Positions 18,055-31,000 of a stretch of DNA of 64,000 nucleotides are shown piece by piece. A program made the translations under genes and the position numbers. The DNA is taken from contig JARCOQ010000003.1 in the NCBI GenBank assembly GCA_029207755.1, forward strand, positions 41,746,144 to 41,810,143. The letters are read 5' to 3'. The stretch is from Chamaea fasciata (Eukaryota > Chordata > Aves > Passeriformes > Sylviidae). Every line of letters starts with the position of its first letter. The stretch's first letter is position 1. The notes below the pieces were generated by a model, which saw nothing but the letters and a program-made list of their open reading frames with translations, had not been told where the DNA came from and made no database searches.

Positions 18055-21000
18055 ATGGATCAGAACAACAGTTTGCCACCCTATGCTCAAGGCTTAGCCT
18101 CCCCTCAGGTAAAAACAAATTATTTAAAATGTAACTATGATCTGAATTTCCTTTATTAACGTGTTTTCTCTTTCTTGCATCTAGCTTCACGTTTTTTTAT
18201 TTGAAGATCTGAAAAATTCTGCTAGGTATCAAATAATACTCATATAAAGCAGAATTTTGAAACCATTGATGTCTATATGCAGAAGTATAAGAAACAGGGT
18301 GGTTCCTTATACTCGGAGTGTAAGAATATATGTGGGATTTCTTAATGGAGTTCCTCTTAAGTTGAAACATGACTGACAAGTTGCAAAGATTAATTTAATT
18401 TTGGTGGTCGCTCCTTAAACTATGGACATAACAGATTGTTGCTGGGCTATGAATGCCTTGGGTACAGTGAGCACAGTTGGTGTTCAAACAATTTCAAGCT
18501 AAATTGTGGGTCAAAGTCGAGACATGCTTGCAAGGTAGTGTGAGAAGCATGTCATGTCCCTAGATTCCTTTGGGTAGTACTTTATTCCATAGAACAGCTG
18601 CATTTCCAAGGATTTTCTGTTTTTTACGATTTACTACTGTGTGCTTCAGGTTTGATATGAGCAACTCAGCTAGCACAGATTTATTTTTAGACTCCTCCCA
18701 AAAACTTTGTCCCTTAAAAACGAAATGGAGCCATCATGATCTGTGGTTTTGGTGTCACGTTTCCTTCTGTAGGGTGCAATGACTCCAGGAATTCCCATTT
18801 TCAGCCCGATGATGCCGTATGGCACAGGACTGACCCCGCAGCCTGTCCAGAGCACCAACAGCCTGTCCATACTGGAGGAACAGCAGCGGCAGCAGCAGCA
18901 GCAGCAGCAGCAAGCAGCACAGCAATCCACATCACAGCAAGCCACACAGGGAACATCTGGTCAAACCCCCCAGCTCTTCCATTCACAGACTCTTACCACA
19001 GCCCCTTTACCAGGAACCACACCTCTGTACCCCTCTCCAATGACTCCAATGACTCCAATAACTCCCGCAACACCAGCATCAGAGAGCTCTGGCATTGTGC
19101 CACAACTACAGTGAGTGCACCACGACTTAGTGCATCATGTCCTTTCTCAGACAGCCCTTTTAAAGACTTAGGACCAAAGTCACATCAGGAGTTAGGTACT
19201 GCATTTTGGTGGGAAAGGAGGTCCTGAGAATTTATGAGTCTCCTGTAGCAATATGAGTAATTTTTACTTTTACTTTTAGCTTAGCTTCATTGCTAAACCA
19301 CTTAGTAATATAAACAGTTTCTTAGTGATTTATCAATGGTGCATCTTTGGAGCATACCAGTGAAGAGTTATATATGTCTTCATTTAACACCATTGTAATT
19401 TTTAACTCCTTGCACTTTAGGAATTCATGATGTTCCCTTTTCCAATGCATGGCTAACACTGAGTTAGTGAGAAGGGAAAAAGCCCTAGAACTAGTTCTGA
19501 GTTTAGGTATGGATGTATTTTCAGTGAACTTCACTTTTAAAGAGACTATTTCAGAAATTTATGGAAGGGACAAAGAGAAATGGTTGATAGCATGAACTGA
19601 AAGAGTAGTTTCTCATATTTTTCTTTTTTTTTTTTTTTTCTTCCCCTTACTGAGGACCTTTTAATTCCAGGGTTTTCCAGAAAACAAAATTTTTTATCTA
19701 GTAACTTTAACTTTCTGGAGACCTGCTATCCCCATCTCCTGGCAATGCATTTACCTCCTGGGTCATTCCCACTTAGTTCTGCACCCTGCTCCTTGAAGGG
19801 CATAGCAAGGAAAATTTCAGATGGTACTATCTCATTTTCTCCTGTTTCCAGCAGCTTCCCTGATTGTGGCAAGAGCTCTCAGCATCAGTAATTTTTTCCT
19901 GCCAACAGAGATTCTTCTCATGGGAGACTTTTCATAATAGCTGACAGATAAGGAGGAATCAGAAATTATGCCTTAGGAACTTCTGCCCTGCAAAAGGAGG
20001 TTCCTGAGCCAAAATACTGCTCAGTGCTCATGTTAGTAGGAAAGATGCCACTCAAATGTGCTTGGAGAAACAAAATAATAAAAAAATAAAATTGATCAGG
20101 CTTGGTTAAAAATGAGGAAGACACACGAATTCCTTATTGTGTTTTTAATATATTTTTCTGATCTGTCTCTAGGAATATTGTGTCCACAGTTAATCTTGGT
20201 TGCAAACTTGACCTAAAAACCATTGCACTTCGTGCCCGAAATGCTGAATATAATCCCAAGGTAAGAGAAATGTATTAAGAGTTCATCCTGTAACAGATAT
20301 ATTAAAGGCACAGGTTGTGGCTGCAGGCTGCTGCAATAGACTGAAAAACCTACCTGCTATATATGCGGTTTTATACTGTAGTTACTTAGGACATTCAAAT
20401 TAGTAAAAAGCATTTTTATGCTGAGGTAGTTGTGATGTGCACCAGGCTGTAAGTTGTTGGATTTAGAAAAAACCTAACCAGCAGTGTAATACACTGGCCA
20501 AGCTTTTTGTGGTAGAGTTGGCCTCTGCTGCTGTTCACACGGGCTTACTTGTTTGTAGTGCTCAGTGAGCTCTTTTTTGCATATTACTGTGAAATGTCTG
20601 ATGATGAAGTCTTGTTTCCCTATCTCCCAACAAGGAGAAAGGAAAGAAGAATTCAAATCCTGGGCTCCTGCCAGAGCTGTGGTTTCCTCCACCTAGCTGC
20701 TCCTCTGGAATTCTTATGGTCACAGGGCATTCGCTAATTTTTCATAGTCTCGCTTCCCCTCTGTTCTCTCATATTCTCCTGCAGTACTTCTGTCATCTCA
20801 TTGCTTCTGATGGCTAAGTTTGGTGGAACATTAAAATGGAGCAAAATTAAATTGATTTTTTTGCATATTGACTTCAAAGTTGCCTGCTGCTTTTTAATAG
20901 TAGTGGGGTTCTAAATAAGTGGCTTGTTTTTAGCTTGGGAAATCTGAACAACAGCAAAGGACCTGGAGCATTAAATCAAGAAAATCATTATTGCTTCATG

Positions 21001-24000
21001 TTTCTTTTGGGCGGCTCCTCTTGAAAATACTACCTTTGCAACAACAGCAGCTGGACACTAGTAGAAGTTTAGATGTTGCATAGTTGAACTGGCTTGTCTT
21101 GGGAAGACTTCAGTTTTCCTGGGGTTTGTGTGGGTTTTTTTGTTTTAGCATTTAGAATTTTGCCTCAGTTGACCTGAACTCTGCTCTCAAAGGTTAAAGC
21201 ATGCATGCAGGCATATATGATAAGTGACTGTTACTGTAAGTTTATAGCAGTGATGCTGTTACATAATTGTGAGTAAGATATTAGTGCAGCAAAAATTTGA
21301 GCATGCCTTGGTAACCCCAAAGGTAGGGGGTGGGTGGCTGTGTAAGTAAAACTTGTGGGCTGGAATAATCAATATGAAACACTGTTTTCCATGGCAGAGG
21401 GAGAGAAGGGTTATGTAACACACTCCTGACGTTTAGTCAGTACATTCATGTATCAAAGAAAGATGTTGCTTGGCTCTATTATTTAAGTCATATTTTGACA
21501 AATGTGCTGTTGGGTAACCCACGCTACCGCCTTGGTTATGCCAGTATAACAATTCATGGGACTGCAGGGTGAGCTGTTCCAAGTTAAATATAACAAACAG
21601 GGGTTTGTGTGTGTGTGTGTGTGTGCCCACATCAGTTTCCAGTATCTCTTGCTTCAAGGATTTTAAGACTATCTGGAAATGCTTACTTAGAATAAAAAGC
21701 TAGAGCTAATTGGGCTGCTGTGTCCTACTGTGGTAGCTGAGTTGACTTCTGTTTACACAGGACTTTGACCTTCAGCTGTTCTGTTCACTGGTATTGTAAC
21801 ACTGTCCATTTTTTTTGGATAGTCTTCCGTCCTACTTATAAGAGATAAAATTTCAACATATATGGAGGAATTTTTTAAATTTTATTTTTAAAATGGTTTC
21901 TGTTGGCTCTGATGCAGATGTTAGCATTACTTGTGTGTTTGCATATATAGCAATGAGAGATGCATAGGAATGCAGTGGTAAATATCCTTCCTGCCTGGCT
22001 CTACCTCTGTGTGTGTGCTTGAACCTACTTATGGTTTAAGCATTTCAAGTAAACTTTGAGTGATCTGTAAGTATGTTTGACCTTAGTTTTCCTTGCACTG
22101 CAGTGTAACTTGCCACTTCTATGATGCAGATTTGGTTTTAATGTAATGACGACAGCAGTGTATCACTAACAGTCTCAATGTTCACACTTCAGCGTTTTGC
22201 TGCTGTTATTATGAGAATAAGAGAACCACGGACTACTGCACTGATATTCAGCTCTGGAAAAATGGTGTGCACAGGAGCAAAAAGGTATGTTTAGGCATTA
22301 CAAGCAAACTAATTCAGGCTGTCTTTTCTTGTATACCATGATGCTTGTTTATATGTACACATCAAAGTTGTGCAGGTACAACTAATCTTGCTTCACAGTT
22401 ACTTCAGATTTCTACAGAAATGGCTGTTTATGATTGAAGGGACTTCCTCAGTTATGGGGAAATGGTAGTTCTGTTTCTGAAGCTATTTAATTCAGTCTGA
22501 TAAACTGGTTTGCAGAGGTTATTATATTCAGTTTTTTGGCTTTGCAGTTATCTGCTTTTTCTAATAATTTAAAAAATCCCGCAACTATGCACTGGAACTG
22601 CTTAAAGTGTAAGGATGGTGACAGAAGGATTTTATATTTGAATAGCTTCATTCATCACAGGACAAGAGCTCCAAATCTGGTTCCTGTAGTCTGATCTGTT
22701 CTTAACATGACCATTGAAGCACAAGAATTCAAAACTCAACATAAGCTTAACTCTGGTGGGCAGGAGAGAAATTCTGCTCTGAAGAAGCCTGCCAGGAATC
22801 CAGAAGGAATAAACTACTGAGCAGAGATGAATGAATAGATCTGTACAGGGAAACACTTTATCTGTCTGGTGACACTTGAAATTCAAGTTGCCTTACTCTG
22901 CATCAGGAACAAACAGATCCTCAGCTGTTTACAAACCTGAAGCAAACTGAATTCTGCAACAGTGGGTACAGCTGTGCAGTTGTGTTAAACCCATGTTTGA
23001 ATGCCTGGGCTGAATCAAGCAGATCTTACCAGTTGACAGATTTTATAGAAGTATATATTTTCTAGCAGTAGTAGTTCAAGGTTGCTCAAGTATTAGTTCA
23101 AGGTTTTCTGTAGTGAAAACTTAAGTAACAATCTTAATGTCCCATTAGAGGGACTCTGGTCCCTCTAATATTTTAATAATATTTTAGTAATATTTTAATA
23201 ATATTTTTTAAAGTGTAAAATGTATGGATTTATAATTTACTTTTTTGTGTCTCATGAACAGTGAATGCAACACTAATGGTGTCCAGGAGCCTTTTACCAA
23301 AACTAGCAAGAAAACCAGTCAGTGCTAGTTGGTTAATTTTGGATGTAAAATTTTTGCATGTGAGCTCCCCTCTCCCTCCACACAGACTTTTTTCTCCAAT
23401 TAGGTGTTTGTGGTTTAATGATGTTTGCTTGAAGTAATACTTAACTGAGGAAGTAATATGGATATCCTGTTCTCATTTCAGTGAGGAGCAGTCCAGACTG
23501 GCAGCAAGGAAGTATGCAAGAGTTGTTCAGAAACTGGGTTTTCCTGCAAAATTTTTGGATTTTAAAATTCAGAATATGGTGGGCAGCTGTGATGTGAAAT
23601 TTCCCATCAGACTGGAAGGATTGGTACTCACACACCAGCAGTTCAGCAGGTAAAAAAAGGCTTGCTTATGTATCATTCTTGTTGAATGCTATCTTAGAAA
23701 GTGACGTCTGTTTAGATTATTCCCTTGCACCACAGGAATACCTGCATCTTTGTTCCCATCTCTGCACTGCCTCAGGTGTAACTGAGGCTGCCCAATGTGA
23801 ACCTGTCAAAATGATCTTCCCTGCTACCCTCCCCAAGTTTCAGGGAAGTCTACATCTGCTCTCTGCCAAGTCCTACACTGGGCCCAGAAGATAGGGTGGA
23901 ACCTGGGTCTGCAAGCACGTTTAAACACTCTCACTTTCTTCTCTTACAGCTACGAGCCAGAATTGTTTCCTGGCTTAATATACAGAATGATTAAGCCAAG

Positions 24001-25326
24001 AATTGTCCTGCTTATTTTTGTTTCTGGAAAAGTGGTTTTAACTGGTAAGTGAAGACAGTATCTTACAGTCTGAATCTCACCTCTTGTAGTATTACAGCGA
24101 ACACACAGGGATACATAAGCTGCCATGTACTTTTCCTTTAGAGATGACAGTACTGAGAAAGAGTTACTAGAGTATTCCATGGATGGTGATGTTAAGGACA
24201 CTTCCCTGTGCAGCCATCCAGCAGCCACTCTGTCAGTCAGTGCCACACCAGCTGCTTTAGGACCAAAGCCTCTTTGCAGTGGGCAGCTCCAGCAAAGCCA
24301 ATGGGTTCCCTGCTTGACTCCCTACACACCCCATTCACAGAGTCAGACCAGGCTTTCTTGAGGGCTCCATCAGGCTTTGTTATGCAGAGATTCAGCAATC
24401 TGGGCCTCTTGCCCTGAGGAGCCTGCACCCAGAGCTCAGCCTGCAGGCTCAGCACTGCCACTGCACACAGAGCTACCTGCCCTGTATGCCTTAACTGATG
24501 AGAAAGCACAAAGCAACAGCACATTTGGCTAGATCAAAGGAACAATGATCATGAACCTTAGTCAGGTATGCAGGTGCCCAAAAAGCTGTAAGAATGCAGG
24601 TGATCTTTCTGGCAAAATCGGAAAGACTGTGTGGCTCAGCATGTGTGACTGAGCTAGCTTTTCTTTGGCAGCCTGGCTGCAGGCTGCTGCCATGCTCTAT
24701 GATACAGCAGCCAAAGATGGGAAGATACTTGAGCTCTAGGACCTCCTTAACCTCGGGTGCTCAACCTACTCCGTTCATTTCCTCTCATGCTGTGTCTTCC
24801 TATGGAGAAGAAACTCACCAGATCCACAGACAAAAGGAGGATCATGTCCCTGCAGTGAGGAGAAATGCAGTCCCTCTGCAGTGGTCTCCATTGCCAGACC
24901 TTCCTCCCCTGATACTCACATTCTCAATAAAAGCTCCACCAGTTAGGCCTTTCTGCACAAACATCCTACAGGGCTGTGCCTTGTTGTTGGGTCTCCCGTG
25001 GAAATCACGTATATGGAAATTCATTTGCAACATGAGATGCTAGTGAAAGTTCTAGCACTTGTCAGATTAAACAGAGAAAGCTGGTAATGTAAGCTCTCTA
25101 TGAAATACGTTTAAAAGGATTGTAAAAATAGAGATTTATGGATACACGTAGGTTTCATGTAGAGTTGCATTCAAATACACATTCTAAGAGCTAAAATTAA
25201 GTATTTGGCAAATGGTACAGACTAAGTTAATCCCCTCTTTTTCCAGGTGCTAAAGTACGAGCAGAAATCTATGAAGCATTTGAAAACATCTATCCTATTT
25301 TAAAGGGATTCAGAAAGACAACGTAA
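18055..25326 (+). CDS. TBP: TATA-box-binding protein
   Basis: Seven coding segments: 18055-18108, 18773-19110, 20173-20260, 22193-22284, 23482-23649, 23950-24044 and 25247-25326. They total 915 nt and give 304 aa. A strong acceptor (ttttttttcttttcag) puts the start of the first coding exon at 17867, leaving 188 nt of 5-prime UTR in it. The N-terminus [18 protein letters not shown] is diagnostic. Exon 2 carries a glutamine tract of only eight Q (18890-18913) with a [11 protein letters not shown] region after it. The remaining exons encode the two pseudo-symmetric repeats of the saddle domain (from [16 protein letters not shown] to KGFRKTT), with no visible difference from the human core as I remember it. 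TBP binds the minor groove of TATA DNA in TFIID, SL1 and TFIIIB. All introns are GT-AG. Confidence 0.98.
18890..18910 (+). repeat. TBP: TBP CAG repeat (seven pure CAG units)
   Basis: Seven CAG codons followed by one CAA encode eight glutamines, preceded by CAG CAG CGG. The tract corresponds to the polymorphic human tract of about 25-42 codons expanded in spinocerebellar ataxia 17, but here it is short. Confidence 0.95.
21606..21625 (+). repeat. (GT)n microsatellite
   Basis: About ten GT units in TBP intron 3, between the exons ending at 20260 and starting at 22193. Confidence 0.9.
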
Positions 25327-25897
25327 CAGTTTCTACACATTTCAGAGAAATCAGGGGTATATTTTAAAAGGTATTGTGTATGGCACAGCAGTAACAAGAA
25401 ACGGACTTCCAGTGCAACTGCAACACCAGGACTTGGACTATTTCCCAGTTAGTGCCTACTTCCCTGATGCTCAAGGGGAACTGTATTCTTGAATATGTCT
25501 ACTGAGTTACTGTGAGTTGCTTTACTGGGCTGTTCCTGGAGCAGCCCCTCCAACTTTTATTTATATTCTAGCTTTTAAATAGTTTTAATGCCAGTTCTAT
25601 TAATAGAAAATCTGTAAGTTGGTTTAAAGACAAATGCAACTGTGTCACTCAGTGTATAAACCACTTAAAATTGCCATGTATATATGTTTTAAGTTCCTTC
25701 CATAAGACCATGGTTTTTATAATTTTCAGAACTTTAGCTTTTAAATTTTTTCAATTTTAAATTTCTTTGATGCCAGACACATTCCCTCTTTCCAGTATTA
25801 AGCAAGATAGAATAAATTTATTAATTAAAATGGCTCACTGTACATATATATATAATATATACCTTTCTTCTCTTTCCTTCTTCAACTCCACATGTAC

Positions 25898-25939
25898 AAT
25901 AAACCCTGTTTATACAACTATGGGAACTGTCTTAATAAA
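25898..25939 (+). terminator. TBP: TBP polyadenylation signals
   Basis: AATAAA occurs at 25898-25903 and again at 25934-25939, about 570-610 nt beyond the TBP stop codon, after an AT-rich 3-prime UTR. Either could be used. Confidence 0.7.
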
Positions 25940-25959
25940 TTTTAAAATTACCTAGTTGG

Positions 25960-27815
25960 TAGAATGAAATACATTGAATTTTTTTATTATTTAATTGATT
26001 TTTTAATAGCAGATGCACTGCTATAAGTGACATGTTGGTTTGAGAGAATCTTAGCAGTGCTCTGGCTTGCATACCAGCAGTCACATCCTTGGCAGTGTCT
26101 ACCTTGAATATTTCCAATATGTTAAAGCAAAAGAGGTGACTGGTTAAAGAAGCTTGTGTTTGAGTATGTGTTGCCTTATGTTCAACAGATGGGATTTAGG
26201 CAAGTCTTAAATAGCTGCACTTGACTGAATTGAAACAACAGATCCCTGCTTAGCTTCTAGAATTTCTTTAAATTACTACATTTGTATTTTACCAGCTGTG
26301 ACAGCCTCACTATATTAGTGTTCCTGTAAAATGTCAAAGCCCTTCCAACTGGAGTCAATATGTACATAACCTTCCATCTGAACCATGCTTGAAGCCTAAT
26401 GGGCTGAGAACTAAAAATAAACTTTTCTTCAGTAAATTTCCAGTAATAGTAACCTGGCTATGACTTACACATTATTTCAAACAGCTTTTATCTGAAACTA
26501 ACCTAAATGTACACACTGGTCTCATTACTAAGTTGGTGTTTCATTCCAGACAAAATTTAAATTTTGGCTGGCTTTGATACTGCTTCCATTTGCAAATCCT
26601 GAGTGACCTTAATCTTCAGTCTTCTCTCTGCACCAGTGTCTGCAGGTGTTTTAATGACTGGTTTCATGGATTTTACCAGAAAGATGCTGTTTAATAATGT
26701 GGCTGTGCAGGATATACTCAAACCCTGCGTTGTCTTCAGGGCTGCGCCACTCTGTGCTGTGAGGTCATGAATGTTCCTGAGGGCTCTTGACTATAATGGT
26801 ATGGCTGTCCGTGCTTTTGCAGGGCCTGAACTATTACCAACTTATGTGCAAAACTCTTCAGAAAGCTTGGAGCCCTAAGAAGCCATGGGATGGTTTTCAA
26901 CAACATCAGTCAAGCTGTACTACAGTGACTTGAGACAGTTTGCTCTTTCACAACATGGACCAGGGCTTAAAACTACCCTGCTAGAAATTAAGTTCTGTGA
27001 TAACAAAACCACTTCCATGTACAGCATTCTCTGCCTGCTTATTTGAGTACTATCAACATCTAAATGATTTCAAAAACCCCACAGTGGGCCCCCCAGAGTC
27101 ACAGTTTAGCAGCCATGAATGGTTGGAGCAGGATAAGGGAATATGTAACTGAAGTCAGTTCTATACAGAAAACACATACAAAAGCCTTCTTTCCAAATAC
27201 AGCCATAGCCATAGGAGTAGTTAAGCAACTACCACAGTAATGCTTCAGTATGATGGTTTCACTTTTCTCTTGCCTCAGCTAAATGGCAATCATATAGTGG
27301 AAGAATTCCTTCAGAGGACACTTATTTTCAAACTTCACCAATGATGGCAGCCTTAGGGTACAATTCAGCCTGAAAATCTGCTGCTACAGGCAGTGTGTAA
27401 AAAGACAAATGTGTTCTGGTAGGGCTGACTGTTTAAACTGCTTCTGCACCAGATAACTGAGATAAAACTACTTCTGCATGGAGCTAATAGTTTTAAGTCA
27501 GATAAAGCACTTAATTTTTGTGCATTTTATCTCCAATAACCACTCAATCACAACATGCAATAAACTCCCAAGTTAGGTTTAGTGTACCTGTTGAGAAAGG
27601 GAAACAGATTTAAGTTCCACAGCAAAAGGCTATGCAGCTTTGTCTTAGCTGACTCCTGTACAGCTCTTCAACATAAGCACTCAAGTGGGTTTACAGTAGT
27701 CTGCTTTTCTTTGAATGAATGTTAATTTTTGAGCAGCCCAATGGAAATCCTGACAGACACCAATCTTTTAAGTTTTTGAAGTTCCATTACCAACAAAAGA
27801 TAATTTCACCAATCC
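25960..27815. other. Intergenic DNA between convergent TBP and PDCD2
   Basis: The two genes end toward each other here. There is no open frame of note, and no repeat family or RNA gene that I recognise. Confidence 0.5.
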
Positions 27816-27829
27816 AGAAGTTTTTCATC

Positions 27830-27835
27830 TTTATT
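27830..27835 (-). terminator. PDCD2: PDCD2 polyadenylation signal (AATAAA)
   Basis: The minus strand reads AATAAA about 240 nt past the PDCD2 stop codon. Confidence 0.7.
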
Positions 27836-28074
27836 AAACAAACTTTCAGAAGTGAGATTTGAAATGAAGCTTTCTGAATGAACGCGTCTGGCTTCATTAC
27901 CAGGTTGAAGTAAAAGCTCTTCTGGAGCACAAGAGAGGCTGTCAAGGTCTAGTTACAGCAGTTTTATCACTGTTACAAAATGCACAGTTATCAGTGACTT
28001 CAGTTCAACTACCTGTTTGCATAGTGCAGAGATGCAGTGAAACAAATCAAATATTCCTATTGGATGACTCAACT

Positions 28075-31000
28075 TCATAAAGCAGAGCCCATGGAATAGT
28101 CTTGTTTCCATATGAATTCTTCCAGGTACTCGTTTCTGCCACCGCAGCTGTCAGCACAAGTGTACACCACCAGCGTTCCCCAGTCAATGCTCTCTCCAAG
28201 GCTGTCAACCTGAAGGTGATTCAGGAGCTGTGGCATAACCTTCAAGGAAAACCAAAAGGTTCAGAGGCAGGCCACAGACTTCTCCCCTCTCCCCACTTCT
28301 CCTCCTAAGGAACAGTCCTGCATTTGGTGTAAGAATTTATATTCTCTTACACCAAAATCCCAGCTGAAGCTACTATGTACCGGCAGCTCAAATAAAATAA
28401 ATTTGGAATTCTAGTTAAGTTTTATTTGACCTTTTAAGACTTCCCTGATCCGTGAGCCTCCCACCATTTGGTAGTAACTATGTTTTGCCTTTGCGTAACG
28501 TTGAGTGTGTTCACCGTACATACACCTCTAGCATTCAAAATTCTGCAGCTGAATACTTCCAGCCAAACTTACTTATAATGCACATCATGAAGTGAAAAAG
28601 CACTTACAAGCGTAAATAAAGGCTCTGTACAATCATTTAGTGCAGTTAGTTTGTTGCAACTTCACCCTTACTCCAATCACAAGCTAACACCTATACAATT
28701 ATATCCTGAGTCTGAAATACATTACCTGTATTATTTTTAAATGAGCTTACATACCTGGAATTCAAATATCCTTTTGGCACCACATACACAGTTTGGGATA
28801 TCTTTTGCTTCAGGCCTATTTTCACCTGACACCCAGAGTGGACCTTCTCCTCCTCTGCAGTATCTAACAATCTGAAATACAGCACAAGTTTAAATTCTCA
28901 TGACTGTCCTTTCATCTTGGTATAAAACTGGTGTTTAGTGACACAAAGCAAGCTGTAGATGGAGCAGAAAAAGAGAGTTTCTCTGAAGTAGTAACCATGG
29001 CAAAATATCATTTCCAAATAGAGCATTCTAAATGAGACAGGCTCCTTGTGTGAGTTTTCTTATCTATGTAAATCATGCAGGTATTCCTAATGCATTTTTT
29101 CAGTGATCCAGGGATAATCCGATGTGATTTATATTTCCCTAATCAAGGAACTTGGAAATGCAGGGTTGCGTATGTTACAGTTTTGAGACAGGAATACAAT
29201 CCAGACCTTTCTATCTGCAGTTCTGCATCTAAATACAAGCACACTATCCTAATGTTCAAGAAGGTATTTTCAGACATATCCTTTGTTTTTCTGTTACTAG
29301 CAAATGAGGCATTATCAGCAAAAGGACACTTGGAGGGATGAGTCAGTACAGAAACGGTCAGAGAGAGTGAGAAACATACCTAAAGCAGAGGAGGGAACAG
29401 ACTCAAAGTCTCCTACTTTCTGTGTGTGCCTTAACTCCTCAGCCAACCAGGCAAAACATGGGAGAGAATTTCTTCTCCATTCACCATTTTGAATGGATTT
29501 AGGCCTGTGTCTTCTCTGCATGAAACCAGGGACCATGGTTTTGTTTGACAATGTACCTTTCTAGCCTTTTGCAGTAATAAGAAATAGCATGGGGGGGGTG
29601 GTGGGGGGGAAGATTTCTGTTTTAAATAGTGGAGATTTAAAGTCATCACTAATGCCTTCAACCTTAAAAAAAGCCAAGCCATCCCTCCAATGCAGCTGGT
29701 GAGAGTGACAGAGCTCTTCTCTGCAGTTTCTGTTCTGCTGAGAAGGAAGCCAACAGGCCACAGGCTGGGGAACAGTGCAGTGGTGCCCCATGTCCTTTGG
29801 TTAGAACCATGTCACAGGATGGTGGCTCCTTCCACACTGTGGGTGACTCAGCATCCTCATGCCATTTCATCCTGACCAGTGGCTGTTTAAGATGGATGAG
29901 CAGGTGCTTAACTCTTACTTCAGCAAGAATTAAGTTCAGCACATAAGGAAGATGAGTGTGTGGGTGAAGTGTGTGGAGGATGAGGAGGCATTCCCTTTTC
30001 TAACTAGGTACAAAAGTGAAATGTTGCAGGTGCAGCAGGATGCTGTGTCAGAACTGCTACAATCAAAGGCTGCCCCATCTTCTGACCTGCTCTGGTTCAG
30101 CTGCTACTTGTTTTTTAAACATTTGGAAGATCTTTTCTTCTTCAGTCTCATGTTTTGCCATTGCTTCCAATGTCTCTTCATCTAAGGACTGAAATGCTTC
30201 ATCTAAGCAAGAGAAAAGAACAATAAAAGTTACAGGCTAATGCAAGACACTAAAAATTAAAAACAATATTAGCACGTGTAAATTCAATCTAAGATTTTTT
30301 TTCTTTTCATGGCATGTTAGATTCAGTCACACACAGGTCAATTTACTAGTTTTTGCTGCATTTTAAACACAGATGTCACTACTGGAATACTGGAAAGGGC
30401 AGGAGTTAATCTACCAAAGTTTATGGCTCCCAGCAGGTATCACTGAGACTATGCAACCTTCAGGATACGACATTTGAAAAAGGCCCCGCATGCTGCGCAT
30501 GTGCCACACTTCCGTTTTTAGCACTGAAGAGTGTACCTGTTACACTCCAACAACCGTATCAACTGGGGGCACTAAACACTCTTGAGACAGCTTTGGATCA
30601 CAGCAAGGGACCACCAGGAACTCAGCATCCTTCCTGGAACCACCACAAACTCCCCACCCTGTGTGTGTTCAAAGCCAGTGTGGTCGCAGCAAACACATAG
30701 TGAATTTAGAGGGACAGAGATGGTGGAGCCTGCACTTCAACTGCTTCATTCCAAGTCAGTTAAAATATCCTCCAAGCAGTTTCCTGCTAGCACAGAGAAG
30801 GCAATTTTACTTTCCATAAATTAAGACAAATTGAACAAAGTCAAGTCAACACAATATAATGATCTCCTGATTCCAACAGCATCCAGCAGCAGCTACTCGG
30901 AGTCCTGTCCTCCTCGAGTTGTTCCTTGCCTATTGGAAGCACACAGGGACACAGTGTAACTCTCATCTATCTGCAGCAACAGCTGCTTCAACAGCTCCGG

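Noticed and set aside
18736..19227. 163-codon plus-strand frame overlapping TBP exon 2
   Set aside because: It is in another frame from TBP and is open because of the CAG repeat. The TBP frame is certain.
20590..20640. Box C-like TGATGATG as an intronic snoRNA in TBP
   Set aside because: No matching box D with a terminal stem was found at the right distance.
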